A DNA stretch of 14,819 nt from Stephanodiscus triporus (lineage: Eukaryota; Bacillariophyta; Thalassiosirophyceae; Thalassiosirales; Thalassiosiraceae). Both the position numbers and the translations under genes were made by a program. The first letter of the stretch is position 1, and each line of letters begins with the position of its first letter. Positions 1 to 8,023 of this stretch are shown piece after piece. The stretch is from NCBI GenBank assembly GCA_036939755.1, contig JALLAZ010000497.1, positions 1-14,819 of the forward strand. Reading direction: 5' to 3'. The notes below the pieces were generated by a model, which saw only the letters and a program-made list of their open reading frames with translations, ran no database searches and was not told where the DNA came from.

Positions 1-243
1 CCCTACAACCTGCGCCGACGCGTCGGATTGATCGGGGACAGCCCCCCGAGCAAGCAGATATGCTTTTTGTGGGGGGTTATAGGTGTATGGCCCTCAAAAC
101 GCTCCTCTGTTTCGGCGATGATGCGCCGCCACTTCTCAGAGCGTTTTAAGGGCCATACACCCTATAACCCCCCACAAAAAGCATATCTGCTTGCTCGGGG
201 GATTGTCCCCGATCAATCTGATGCATCGGCGTGGCATGTAGGG
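1..243. mobile_element. Foldback (MITE-like) inverted-repeat element, left edge possibly cut
   Basis: Bases 1-104 are the near-perfect reverse complement of 139-243. I count about ten mismatches and one single-base gap over 105 positions, with the inner part (from about 43) almost identical. The 34-base centre (105-138) is not shared. The outer ends read CCCTACA and TGTAGGG. Such long arms around a tiny loop fit a non-autonomous foldback or MITE element. Most mismatches are transitions, and several would still pair as G-U in RNA, so a transcript would form a long hairpin. The element begins exactly at the window edge, so the true left end and any target-site duplication cannot be seen. No transposase is encoded; the short ORF across it is only read-through of the repeat. 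Confidence 0.8.
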
Positions 244-743
244 TATCCTGTGAGACTCTAGGGGACGGCGGCGGCCATGGTTGTGATGTTGTGTTGCCGT
301 TTGGGGGTCACGTCACCAATATTTTTTATATTCCTACGTAGACTTTACATATACAAAACTATTTTGATAAGTTAGATACTTAGAGCGAGAAAGGAGGGAC
401 ATTTTGATTGCTTATGCAGCGTGTTCTACGGTACGATACACATAGGCCGGTCGGTAGCATAGCACCAACCATGTCTTTTGGCGGGAAATTAGAGCTACAA
501 GAGAGTAGAGAGAGAAAGCCACGCCGCGCCCGCCACAAAATAAAACAGCAGCCGCAGAAGAAGTAGTATCCAGGATGAACTTTCGTATCCGATACCACAA
601 CATAGATACCATACCGAACCGCGGTCAACCAGAAGATCATCGCCTGTGAAATAATCCGTCGAGCTTGACAGGTGTGGGCCCGCGGCAGAATAGAATATCA
701 CATCTTCGTTCGCATTGCTTCCTAATAATATCATCGTCTCGCC
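244..743. other. Gene-free spacer upstream of carbamate kinase
   Basis: No gene is supported here. The part around 310-390 is AT-rich, and the rest is mixed composition. Several short minus-strand reading frames overlap one another between 380 and 734, but none resembles a protein family and they lie in different frames. The right end must contain the promoter and 5' UTR of the carbamate kinase gene; no specific promoter element could be assigned. Confidence 0.5.
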
Positions 744-2144
744 ATGATCTCCTCGAGCCGGTCTTCTCTACGAAAGGTCGGATCTTGCTTGTTAGATCGC
801 GCGGCAGCGTCGACGTCGACGTCGACGTCGCGCTCGTACTCCTCCACCCGCCCCCCGAACGATCGCATAGTGATAGCCGTGGGCGGGAACGCCCTCCAGC
901 GTCGCGGCGAGCGCCTCACGATCGAGAACATGCTCAAGGCCTCGGCAGACTTCGCTCCCACGATCGTGTCGTTGGCGAAGGATCACCAATTGGTCCTTAC
1001 GCACGGGAATGGTCCGCAGGTGGGCGAGCTGGCGTTGGAACGGAGCGCCGCGAGGTACGATATGACTTATGACAAGTATCGCACATTGACGCCATGATGT
1101 GCCAGAATTCAACCCACGCCAACGCTGTGCATCTTCGTTCCATGTATTATTCGATCTCTGCCAGTTTCGACGTGCTTGGAGCAGAATCGATGGGCCAAAT
1201 CGGATACATACTGGCCCAAGCCCTTTCCTCTGCCGGCCTAACGGCCGCGCCAATCATATGTCAGGTGGTCGTCGACCCACAGCACGACGCATTCCGCGAC
1301 CCGAGCAAATTCATCGGTCCGGTATACGGCGCCAAGGAGGCAACGGCGTTGAGTCAGGCAAGTTCGCCTTGTCAACTTTTGTTTCTCGCTTAATTTTTTT
1401 CCTATCTCAATCTCAGCGAATATCCAGAGTCTAGGGTGGGTCATGAAACCTGATGGAGAGTATTTCAGGAGGGTCGTTCCCAGCCCGCCGCCCGTTGAGT
1501 AAGTTTCGACAATTATTGATTGATTTATTTACGTGACCATTTTGCGTCTCAGTCTCATATAACGCCATCCATCTATACGACAATATTTCAAACAAAACGA
1601 TAGAATCCTCCAAGTCGAAGCAATCCGAACACTCCTGGAGCAATGTCCTGAAATACTCCCCATCGCCTGCGGAGGGGGCGGGATCCCCGTTTCGCGCATA
1701 CCGTCAAACCCCCAAACATTGCAGGGCGTCGAGGCCGTCATCGACAAGGATCGATGCGGTGGCAAACTCGCGAATGAGTTGGATGCCGATGGTTACATCA
1801 TCCTCACCGATGGCGGTGGTATATGGCAAAATTTCGGCAAGCCCGACGCGCGCGAGATGAAATTGGCGACGCCGGAATACTTACTCGGCAAGAAGGCCGG
1901 TAAGAACTTCCCTGGGAGCATGGGACCGAAGATACAGGCGGCGATCGACTTCGTGCAGAACTCGAAAAAGGAAGGGGCGTGGGCTGCGATTGGCGACCTT
2001 CGCGATGCGAGTAAGATGTTTACCAATGAGGAGGGTACGCTCATTAAGAAAGACGTGAAAGTGGCCGAGGGCGTTGTTTGGCGGGAGACCAAGGTTGCTC
2101 CGAGCAAGTTGAAGCTGACGAAGGACCAGAGCAAGTACGGATAG
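744..2144 (+). CDS. arcC: Carbamate kinase, four exons, probable mitochondrial presequence
   Basis: Exons are 744-1054, 1165-1357, 1428-1498 and 1604-2144, giving 371 residues. Carbamate kinase reversibly converts ATP and carbamate to ADP and carbamoyl phosphate, at the edge of arginine and urea-cycle metabolism. Family motifs appear in order: AVGGNAL (45-51), THGNGPQVG (86-94), DVLGAESMGQIGY (106-118), GWVMK plus RRVVPSPPPVE (171-192), ACGGGGIPV (213-221), GVEAVIDKD (233-241), NFGKPD (268-273) and GSMGPK near the C-terminus. The first ~38 residues are Ser/Arg-rich with almost no acids and precede the point where bacterial enzymes start, so I infer a mitochondrial presequence. The start is the first ATG after an in-frame TAA at 723. 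One deviation is TDGGGIW at 260-266, where many relatives have TDVDGVY. Splicing was set by frame and by homology from memory. The family call is very firm; the location is inferred. Confidence 0.93.
1055..1164 (+). other. Carbamate kinase intron 1 (GT-AG, 110 bp)
   Basis: The donor is AG|GTACGA and the acceptor is TCTCTGCCAG|T. Exon 1 ends two bases into a codon, and the joined AGT codon leads straight into FDVLGAE, the expected continuation after the ELALERSAA segment. Reading through would end the protein after TLTP. Confidence 0.85.
1358..1427 (+). other. Carbamate kinase intron 2, non-canonical GC-AG (70 bp)
   Basis: The donor CAG|GCAAGT matches the consensus for GC donors, and the acceptor is TATCCAG|AGT. 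Joining in phase 0 gives EATALSQ-SLGWVMK. That restores the seven-residue spacing between the EA of the GPxY..EEA motif and GW that I recall for bacterial carbamate kinases. An alternative GT donor at 1362 with the acceptor ending at 1416 also keeps the frame, but it adds five residues. Confidence 0.65.
1499..1603 (+). other. Carbamate kinase intron 3 (GT-AG, 105 bp)
   Basis: The donor GA|GTAAGT is a perfect consensus and the acceptor is ACGATAG|AATC. The split codon becomes GAA (Glu), giving PPPVE-ILQVEAIRTLL, as expected for the family. The acceptor lacks a strong pyrimidine tract. Confidence 0.82.
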
Positions 2145-3007
2145 AGAGGGAACATTAATCATTTCATCAGATGAACTTTGGCTTGTGTATTGGGGCCATA
2201 AACATTCAGATCTTGGGGTATCTGGTTAGTTGCGAATACTTGATGATAAAGGGGTTGACGACTAAAAGTATCGTACGAGTGAAAACCATTTCCCACCCTA
2301 GGCCATTTTTTGCCTACTTCTTGATCAAGGGTTTTGTAATCGAACTACTCCTCCATGCGTCTGACGCAAGTGATATAAAATGCACATATGAGAGGGTTAG
2401 GTCTCAGCTCCATGCAGATATAATTTCGTTGTTGGTCTGGGAAGTATTCATTGAGAATGGCATCGATCGCGGCCGCGACATGAAAAGTGGTGATACCTAG
2501 TTAATTATTTTACCTGTGCCAGAATATCGTACAGAAATTTTGCCTGGTCCACCTCCGATGATGTGTCCAACCCCCCAAAAATCCTCTCAACATGTGCTGT
2601 CACCTGACCATGATGCATTTCTGCATGGGCCCATCCTTTATCTCGGCATGTTTGGGCTCAAGCGTTCTTTCAACATAAAAAAAAAGGCTGCATTAAAAGA
2701 CCTACTTACCGGGCCAACAGAAGGCCAACCACACCAATCCTATCCCTCTCCATATGGCGATGTCATGCCCTCTGAGCTTCCGCACCACTGTAACCATCCG
2801 CGAAGGCCTTTTTGGTTTCGTGTACTTTCATGCCACCGCGACAGGGACGAGCCCCCTCGCAAGGGGGGGGGGGGGGGGGGGAACAATGATCAATGATCGG
2901 ACGATCCGAACGCGACCGCCACGCCGCCCGAAAAAAAAAAAAAACGGGGCCAAAAGCCATCATTTTTCGCTCGACGACGACGATCCCACGTGGTCGGGGG
3001 CGACGAT
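2145..3007. other. Convergent gene-free spacer between carbamate kinase and GST-like gene
   Basis: This holds the 3' ends of two convergent genes. It includes open frames at 2171-2500 and 2516-2896 that match nothing I recognise and have no family-like motifs. Towards the right it carries a G19 run (2863-2881), an A14 run (2931-2944) and the palindrome CCACGTGG (2986-2993). I see no RNA gene. Confidence 0.5.
2863..2881 (+). repeat. Poly-G homopolymer, 19 bases
   Basis: Nineteen uninterrupted G residues lie in the spacer downstream of the GST-like gene. Tracts of this length are prone to replication slippage and to base-calling error, so the exact length is uncertain. An A14 run follows at 2931-2944. 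Confidence 0.9.
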
Positions 3008-3920
3008 CTAAGGATAGATCCACTTGTGCCGCGGGTGGTCCTCGGTCTGCCTCCGAATCGAGTCGATCCGCGCGCGCACGTCGGCGCTCCCGTCGAGCGC
3101 CTCCCGCATCCCCCCCACGATCGTCCGTGCCTCCTCGTGTAACTCGAGCATCGCATCGTAGTACCATCCGCGCAGCTTCGGCCTCCCCGTCCAGACCGCG
3201 TCGTCTTCCCAGCCGAAGGACCTCGGCCCGTAGTAGACGACGTAGAACGCCGTCGGCAGGAGGGTGACGTCCGCGAGGGACAACGTCGATCCGGAAAGGT
3301 ACGGATCGCAGGTGCAGTGGGACTCCAGCACGTCGAGCTGGCGCCAGACGTCCGCGAGCTTCGCGGCGCGCATCTCGGGCGACAGGCCGCGACGGGCATC
3401 GCCGCCGCAGTCGTCGTCGACGCCGACGTCGGGCGCCGGCGGCACGTAGAAGCACGACTGCGCGTGACAGTTGAGGCCCGTAGGGAGGTCCCCGCCCGTG
3501 GGTGGAGTTGGGCGACGCGATGTATATGTCGTGGTACTGTATCGCGAGGTTCATGTGCGCGCGTCCCTCGGGGGTGGCGGGGAGCAGAGAGGGTGGGACC
3601 GACGCGAATCGCTCCTCCAGGTACTGCAGTATGACCGCCGACTCCGGAATGGACGTGACGCCGTCCTCCAGGAGGAGCAGGGGGATCTTGCGATTCGGGT
3701 TGATCGACGCGAAGCGTTCGTCCGACACTTGATCGTCGTGGGTGGTGTACGCGATGTGAAATTCGGAGGACAGGCCCTTGAGGCGCATCCACAGTCGGAT
3801 CCGGGCGGCGTTGTTGGACGTGATGCGATCGTAGAACGTCAGCGTATGCCGTTGGAATTGCTGCTGGGCAGTCGCGGGGTCATTATTTCCCGATCTCTCT
3901 GGAGCCATGTTGTTGTTCAT
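3008..3920 (-). pseudogene. Glutathione S-transferase-like gene with a one-base frameshift
   Basis: Read on the minus strand, 3920-3495 encodes a thioredoxin-like N-terminal half. It has TFYDRITSNNAARIR with Ser35 as the likely glutathione-activating residue, NPNRKIPLLLLEDG (74-87) with the cis-proline Pro80, and the PESAVILQYLEE segment (92-103) carrying the Glu-Ser pair. The frame then fails. Shifting past one base at about 3494 restores a continuous C-terminal helical half down to TAG at 3008-3010, including LSGSTLSLADVTLLP, the usual helix-6 region. Together the two parts span about 303 residues. The shift sits in the G/C run CGGGCGGGG, so it may be an assembly or sequencing error rather than real decay. 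No GT-AG intron fits there. The start is Met at 3918-3920 or 3906-3908; the frame stays open upstream to 4028. The GST superfamily call is firm, but the class is not assigned. Confidence 0.75.
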
Positions 3921-4466
3921 TTGGCAACGAGTGAGTGGGGAGAGCTGGCACTTTCGTTGCCGTCTTCGTCGTCCGCCACCGCCGTCGAGATGACGACCAC
4001 CACGCACTCCCTTCTTCCCCAAGACCAAGGGCGAATCTCACATGGAGGTCCCGGCGACCACGCAAGGGATAAAGATGATGATAATATATTATTATCGTCG
4101 TATCAAAAAATGCAGGGAGAAAACCGTAAGATACATACGTGTTCGTTAAGTTCAACCAAGTTCGCACCTACGACAATTGCCAACTTGAACCTTCGGACAA
4201 ATCCAATGTCCGAGCGAACCTGCGGCACAGCGATCTGCGAACCAAAAAGATTTTTGTACGATACAACACATACACAGTGACGTCAGTGAAAACGAAAACA
4301 AGCGTCGAAAGAATTAGAGACATATATGAGTTGTGGGTTGGTAAAAAAACAATATGATGGAGGCGACATCGTCCACAAAAAATTGAACTGAACTGTGTCG
4401 GCGGCGATTATTATATGCCTTCCCTCTTTCTCTTTCATCGACCATCCCGAGACTGACAGTAGAATT
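3921..4466. other. Divergent spacer, shared promoter region of GST-like and acidic-protein genes
   Basis: The genes on both sides are transcribed outward, so this interval should contain both promoters and 5' UTRs. It includes an AT-rich patch around 4080-4100 and TATATG at 4323. The GST frame is open up to 4028, so part of 3921-4028 could be an N-terminal extension, but its translation is low-complexity. No specific binding site can be supported. Confidence 0.45.
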
Positions 4467-5702
4467 ATGGTTTTCGGCCGGAGGACTACCAAACAGTGCG
4501 GCGATGACCTGGACGAGTCCATCAGACCGCGAGAGCTCACGCACATGCGCGTCCGACCGTCCGAGGGGAGTGGCGCCGGTCCGCGAACGTCCGAGGTCGA
4601 CGCGTCGCCCCTGGCCGGGGCGGCGGAGGACGGTGCCGAGGCGATGACGAGGGCGACGACGATGCTCGAAATGTGCGAATTGCGCGACATGGTTCGCCTC
4701 GGAGAGGAGATGACGCCCGGGCCTGGGCAGCGCTCCTCGTCTCGCAACGACGACGACTACGACGACGACGACAGTTGCTTCTACATCGACGACGATTCAA
4801 GCGACTATCCTCTCGACGACGACGACGACGGGGCCGATGCGTTCTCCGGTGTCGTGCAGGAGGACGCGAAATGCGACTTTCGTTCCGGAGGCCACGTCGG
4901 GGCCATGCGACGATCCAAGTCATTGGCGTCGCTGACTGCGTCACATCGATTAGGGATGATCGACTTCTCGCACGCCATTGCTACTTCGGAAGTGGACGAT
5001 GGCGAGGAGAAAACTCGCGAGGATCATATTGGGGAAGAGGAGCACTGTTTCACTTCGTGTCTGCCGCCAGTGGGGGAAGAATCGTGTGTTCCTTTGAATG
5101 ATTTCGTCGCCAAGTCTAACCACAGTCAGCTGACCGACTCTAGTCACTCCATGGAGGTCGTCCCTCCCCGCGGCATGCCCTTGCGCTCGAATCTCAAGTC
5201 ATCCAATAATAATTTTGACAACCTCGTCGACGGTAGCCAACGATCCGCGAACTCCGCCGCCTCGTCGGGGATGAAACGCAACGTTTCATTCTCCTCCCTT
5301 GAAATACGATCGTACGACATAACCCTGGGGGACGCGCCCACGGTCAACGGTCCGCCAATCTCGCTCGATTGGAAGTACGACCCCGCCGAGACGAGGAGGT
5401 GCTCGATCGACGCCTACGAGAACGAGACCAACGACGACGCGCGCGAATGTACACGTCGACTACGACGTGATAGGCAGGAGCTTCTAATGCCGTCCTCACA
5501 CCGTCAGTACCTTCTCATGCGCGAATGGGGGTTCAGCCGCGGGGAGATCGAGGGTGCGATGAAGGAGGCGCGACGGGCGTCGCAGCGCAGGGCGCGGACA
5601 GTCAGAAATGCGCGGAACGGGTTCGATCTGCTCGAGGAGTCTTTCGAGACTGTGCGGAAGAAAGTTGCCTCGGTAGGTCGATCCATCAAGCGAACGTCAT
5701 AG
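4467..5702 (+). CDS. Unnamed intronless protein, acidic N-terminal half, VSFSS-GDxP-SLDW block
   Basis: This is 411 residues in one exon, starting at the first in-frame ATG. Residues ~1-90 are Ser/Asp/Glu-rich, and ~94-125 form an extreme Asp tract coded by GAC repeats. Near 148-156 is RRSKSLASL, a possible phosphorylation or 14-3-3 type site. At 269-304 there is an ordered block, MKRNVSFSSLEIRSYDITLG then DAPTVNGPPISLDWKY. The C-terminal ~65 residues are basic and helical (REWGFSRGEIEGAMKEARRASQRR...), ending KKVASVGRSIKRTS. I recall similar V-F-x-x-(V/I)-R-x-Y / GD-x-P / G-P-x-S-L-x-W blocks in uncharacterised diatom proteins, but cannot verify this here. There is no signal peptide and no membrane segment. 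The codon pattern and an open frame of this length make it real; the function is unknown. Confidence 0.8.
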   Translation: MVFGRRTTKQCGDDLDESIRPRELTHMRVRPSEGSGAGPRTSEVDASPLAGAAEDGAEAMTRATTMLEMCELRDMVRLGEEMTPGPGQRSSSRNDDDYDDDDSCFYIDDDSSDYPLDDDDDGADAFSGVVQEDAKCDFRSGGHVGAMRRSKSLASLTASHRLGMIDFSHAIATSEVDDGEEKTREDHIGEEEHCFTSCLPPVGEESCVPLNDFVAKSNHSQLTDSSHSMEVVPPRGMPLRSNLKSSNNNFDNLVDGSQRSANSAASSGMKRNVSFSSLEIRSYDITLGDAPTVNGPPISLDWKYDPAETRRCSIDAYENETNDDARECTRRLRRDRQELLMPSSHRQYLLMREWGFSRGEIEGAMKEARRASQRRARTVRNARNGFDLLEESFETVRKKVASVGRSIKRTS

Positions 5703-5925
5703 TTATGTCGTCGTGGCATGATCATAGAGTTTTTGTGTGCTGGTAAGCCGGAAATAGGATATTATGATAGGTCATGTCTCTCTAGTGAAAGGTATTATGT
5801 GAGAGTATCTAAACATGCTAAGTGTTCGATTTTTTTTGTTTGAGTGCGGCGAATGATGTATCCTTTAACTCCTCTCTATAAAAAGAAATGCCAGTTGAAA
5901 TGGCCAGTCGGTCCTCTTGGAGGGG
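5703..5925. other. 3' flank of the acidic-protein gene
   Basis: This is an AT-rich stretch with no supported gene, running from the stop codon to the start of the degenerate tandem repeat. It should contain the 3' UTR and polyadenylation region. Confidence 0.4.
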
Positions 5926-6187
5926 TCTATTCAGGGACCTAACTGTCGCTAGGAGGCCAAATAATGTGAGATTTACAAGGAATAATGGTCTAGTTCAACT
6001 CTACCATAGTCTACTCGGGGACCTGACTTCGGGCAGGAGTCTGGATCATTCTTGTCACATGTAAGATTTACTACCAAGGAATATTGTCCAGTTCGACTAT
6101 TAGACTTTTCAGGGATCTGACTCCAGGCCGCGGGAGTATCGATCCTTCTTGTCAAATGATGATTACCACGCAATAGACCATACTTTA
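5926..6187 (+). repeat. Three degenerate tandem copies of an 84-94 bp unit
   Basis: Copies begin at 5926 (TCTATTCAGGGACCTAACT), 6010 (TCTACTCGGGGACCTGACT) and about 6104 (CTTTTCAGGGATCTGACT). Each continues with a segment like AGGAGTCTGGATCATTCTTG, a G-A-TTTAC block, an AAGGAAT block and GTCTAGTTCAACT / GTCCAGTTCGACT. The second copy is about ten bases longer. The copies are diverged and do not keep a reading frame. No tRNA-like fold was seen despite the repeated GTTCAACT/GTTCGACT. Confidence 0.7.
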
Positions 6188-6373
6188 CCTCTACAACACA
6201 GGTGAAACTTCTGGGGCGGCAGTGCAGATTTCATGTTAGTCTGTCCTTGGTCAGGGTCTCCGGGGAAATTGTGAGGTGAAAAAAAATACATTGCCGTCGC
6301 CTCGCTCGAACGTACCATACACTTTTACCCCCGATAATATTCCGCAGTCTCGATCCATATTCCATATCCCGAT

Positions 6374-6408
6374 CATCCTCCATCCTCCATCCTCCATCCT
6401 CCATCCTC
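6374..6408 (+). repeat. CATCCTC x5 minisatellite in the SmB 5' flank
   Basis: Five exact copies of the 7-base unit CATCCTC run into a further pyrimidine tract (CCATCCCCTCCCCTCCCC) ending near 6427, about 30 bases before the SmB start codon. The tract probably lies in the promoter or 5' UTR and makes the coding strand strongly pyrimidine-rich there. Confidence 0.9.
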
Positions 6409-6455
6409 CCATCCCCTCCCCTCCCCACTCGATCGAATAAACAAGACCCAGCATC

Positions 6456-7058
6456 ATGCCCACCGGCAAGGGGTCCAAGCTCCTGCGTTACATAGAACAC
6501 CGCCTGCGCGTGTCCCTCGCCGACGGCCGGACCGTGGTCGGCACCTTCCTCGCCTTCGACAAGCACCTGAACCTCGTCCTGGTCGACGCCGAGGAATATC
6601 GCAGCGCTCGCAAGTCTTCGTCGTCCAAGGGTGGCGGCGGATCTGCGATCGTGGAGGAGCGCGTCGAGAAGCGTAGTCTCGGACTGATCATCCTGCGGGG
6701 GGAGAACGTCGTCAGCGTGGCCGTGGACGGACCTCCCCCCCCCAACCCGTCGAAGGCCGCGACAGGGGGGCAGATGGGAGGCGGGCCGGGCGTGGCGCGC
6801 GGCGTGGGGAGGGGGAGCGCGCCCAACCAAGTTCCGGGAGGAGGAGGAGGGCCCGTGTCGTTCGGGGGGGGGATGGCCCCGACGGGACTGGGCGCGGCGC
6901 CCGTGCACGGCGTGGGAGGGGGGGGGGGGATGATGATGGGAGGGGGGATGCCCCCCCCTCCCCCCCCGCCCCCGGGAATGATGATGGGCATGCCGCCACC
7001 ACCGGGGGGGATGGGACGGGGCATGCCCCCGGGAATGGGAAGGGGCGGCGGTTATTGA
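6456..7058 (+). CDS. SNRPB: Small nuclear ribonucleoprotein-associated protein SmB
   Basis: This core Sm protein forms part of the heptameric ring on U1, U2, U4 and U5 snRNAs in the spliceosome. It has 200 residues and no intron. The Sm1 motif is at 9-48 (KLLRYIEHRLRVSL, DGRTVVGTFLAFDKHLNLVL) and Sm2 at 73-92 (RSLGLIILRGENVVSVAVDG), both close to animal SmB/B'. A basic Ser/Gly loop (49-66) separates them. The tail from ~93 is Gly/Pro/Met-rich with PPPPG and GRG/RGGG motifs. In other eukaryotes such RG motifs are arginine-methylated and the proline motifs bind WW or GYF domains. The start is the first ATG after an in-frame TAA at 6438. The tail is encoded by many G and C runs, so small length errors would shift the frame, but it remains open to TGA. 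No other Sm protein fits as well. Confidence 0.95.
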   Translation: MPTGKGSKLLRYIEHRLRVSLADGRTVVGTFLAFDKHLNLVLVDAEEYRSARKSSSSKGGGGSAIVEERVEKRSLGLIILRGENVVSVAVDGPPPPNPSKAATGGQMGGGPGVARGVGRGSAPNQVPGGGGGPVSFGGGMAPTGLGAAPVHGVGGGGGMMMGGGMPPPPPPPPGMMMGMPPPPGGMGRGMPPGMGRGGGY

Positions 7059-8023
7059 TCGAAAAAATGATGTTGTTGTTTTTTTTTCGTGCGGGAATGT
7101 TTTATATATGGTAAACGGGGGATGAAGTTGAAGGAGGGATGAGGGGTGGCTAGGGTAGGATGGTGGGGTTGGATCATCGAGAGAGATGGACTCTTTCTTC
7201 GTCGAGGGTGGAAAGGAGGGTTGGGAGGTTACGGGGTTGGGGGGTTTGTAAAGAATCGGTATTTTTCTCACGTCTCAATAAATCGCTACAAAACATTTCA
7301 TTTCGTATTGGAGAGGGGTGTACTAGAGGGGGCGGGGGCTTTGGTCGAGCATGCGACGTGGAAAGTGGATGGAGGCTCCAGGAATAATAAAAAGAAGGAA
7401 AGTGTGGGAGGTCTCATATATAATATGCCCCCTCCGCCAGAAAGTAAACAAACGAGTATCGTAAGTATTTAGTCCAATCACACACACACACACACACGAA
7501 ATATACGACAAACGGGTAAGTAAAAAGGTACAGTAGTAGTTAAAACGGATTGGACTGCGTGCATGAATGGGCGAAAATCGTAAGGTTTCCGGAAGGATCA
7601 TCGCTAGGGGACGGTGGGGGGGGGTTGTTCTGCTTCTGGTAGATATCTATTCACCCTACATGCGTCCGAATCCTCTGTCATCGAATCAGGCCGCCAATTT
7701 CTCCGGCCGGGGTCAAGGGCGCATATCAAAGTGACAACAAAATTACATTAATAGATATAATGGGTTCTATTGCCCGAGTACCTGCAAGTTCAGGAAAACC
7801 CACTACCGATTGCCTATGGTTGAACCCCCACCCCCCCCTCCCTCGTGGCCAAGCGCTACCGTAAAAACTCTCCAACGATGTTTACTGTTTACGGCCCCAA
7901 CGATATTCAGGGGCACCCAGAGAAAACCGCACTGTACCCAGATAACACCCAAAAACTCCCTGCGTCGTACGATCCGTAATCCCAAACAACCCGTCGGGGG
8001 GAGAGGGGGCGCCCGCTCTCAGT
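7059..8023. other. Convergent gene-free spacer between SmB and V-ATPase H
   Basis: This holds the 3' flanks of two convergent genes. It contains a T-rich patch after the SmB stop, G-rich stretches (7100-7350), a CA microsatellite (7479-7497), the palindrome TAGATATCTA (7641-7650) and C-rich runs around 7827-7842. Short open frames on both strands show no recognisable family motif. Confidence 0.5.
7479..7497 (+). repeat. (CA)9 microsatellite
   Basis: Nineteen bases of uninterrupted CA dinucleotide repeat lie in the spacer downstream of SmB. Confidence 0.95.

Noticed and set aside
28..261. 77-residue plus-strand open frame
   Set aside because: It runs through both arms and the loop of the foldback element and has no protein-like motif.
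380..734. Overlapping minus-strand frames, including an 86-residue one
   Set aside because: Several frames are open over the same DNA, none with a recognisable family or consistent codon pattern.
2171..2500. 109-residue open frame after carbamate kinase
   Set aside because: Composition is AT-driven with no motif, and it lies where a 3' UTR is expected.
2763..4028. 421-residue minus-strand frame as a single protein
   Set aside because: Only its middle (3920-3495) is GST-like. Below 3494 it is the Arg-rich wrong frame of the GST C-terminal half, then spacer with homopolymers.
5926..6187. Possible tRNA cluster, because of repeated GTTCAACT / GTTCGACT
   Set aside because: No acceptor stem, D arm or anticodon arm could be paired around these sequences. 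It is better explained as a degenerate tandem repeat.
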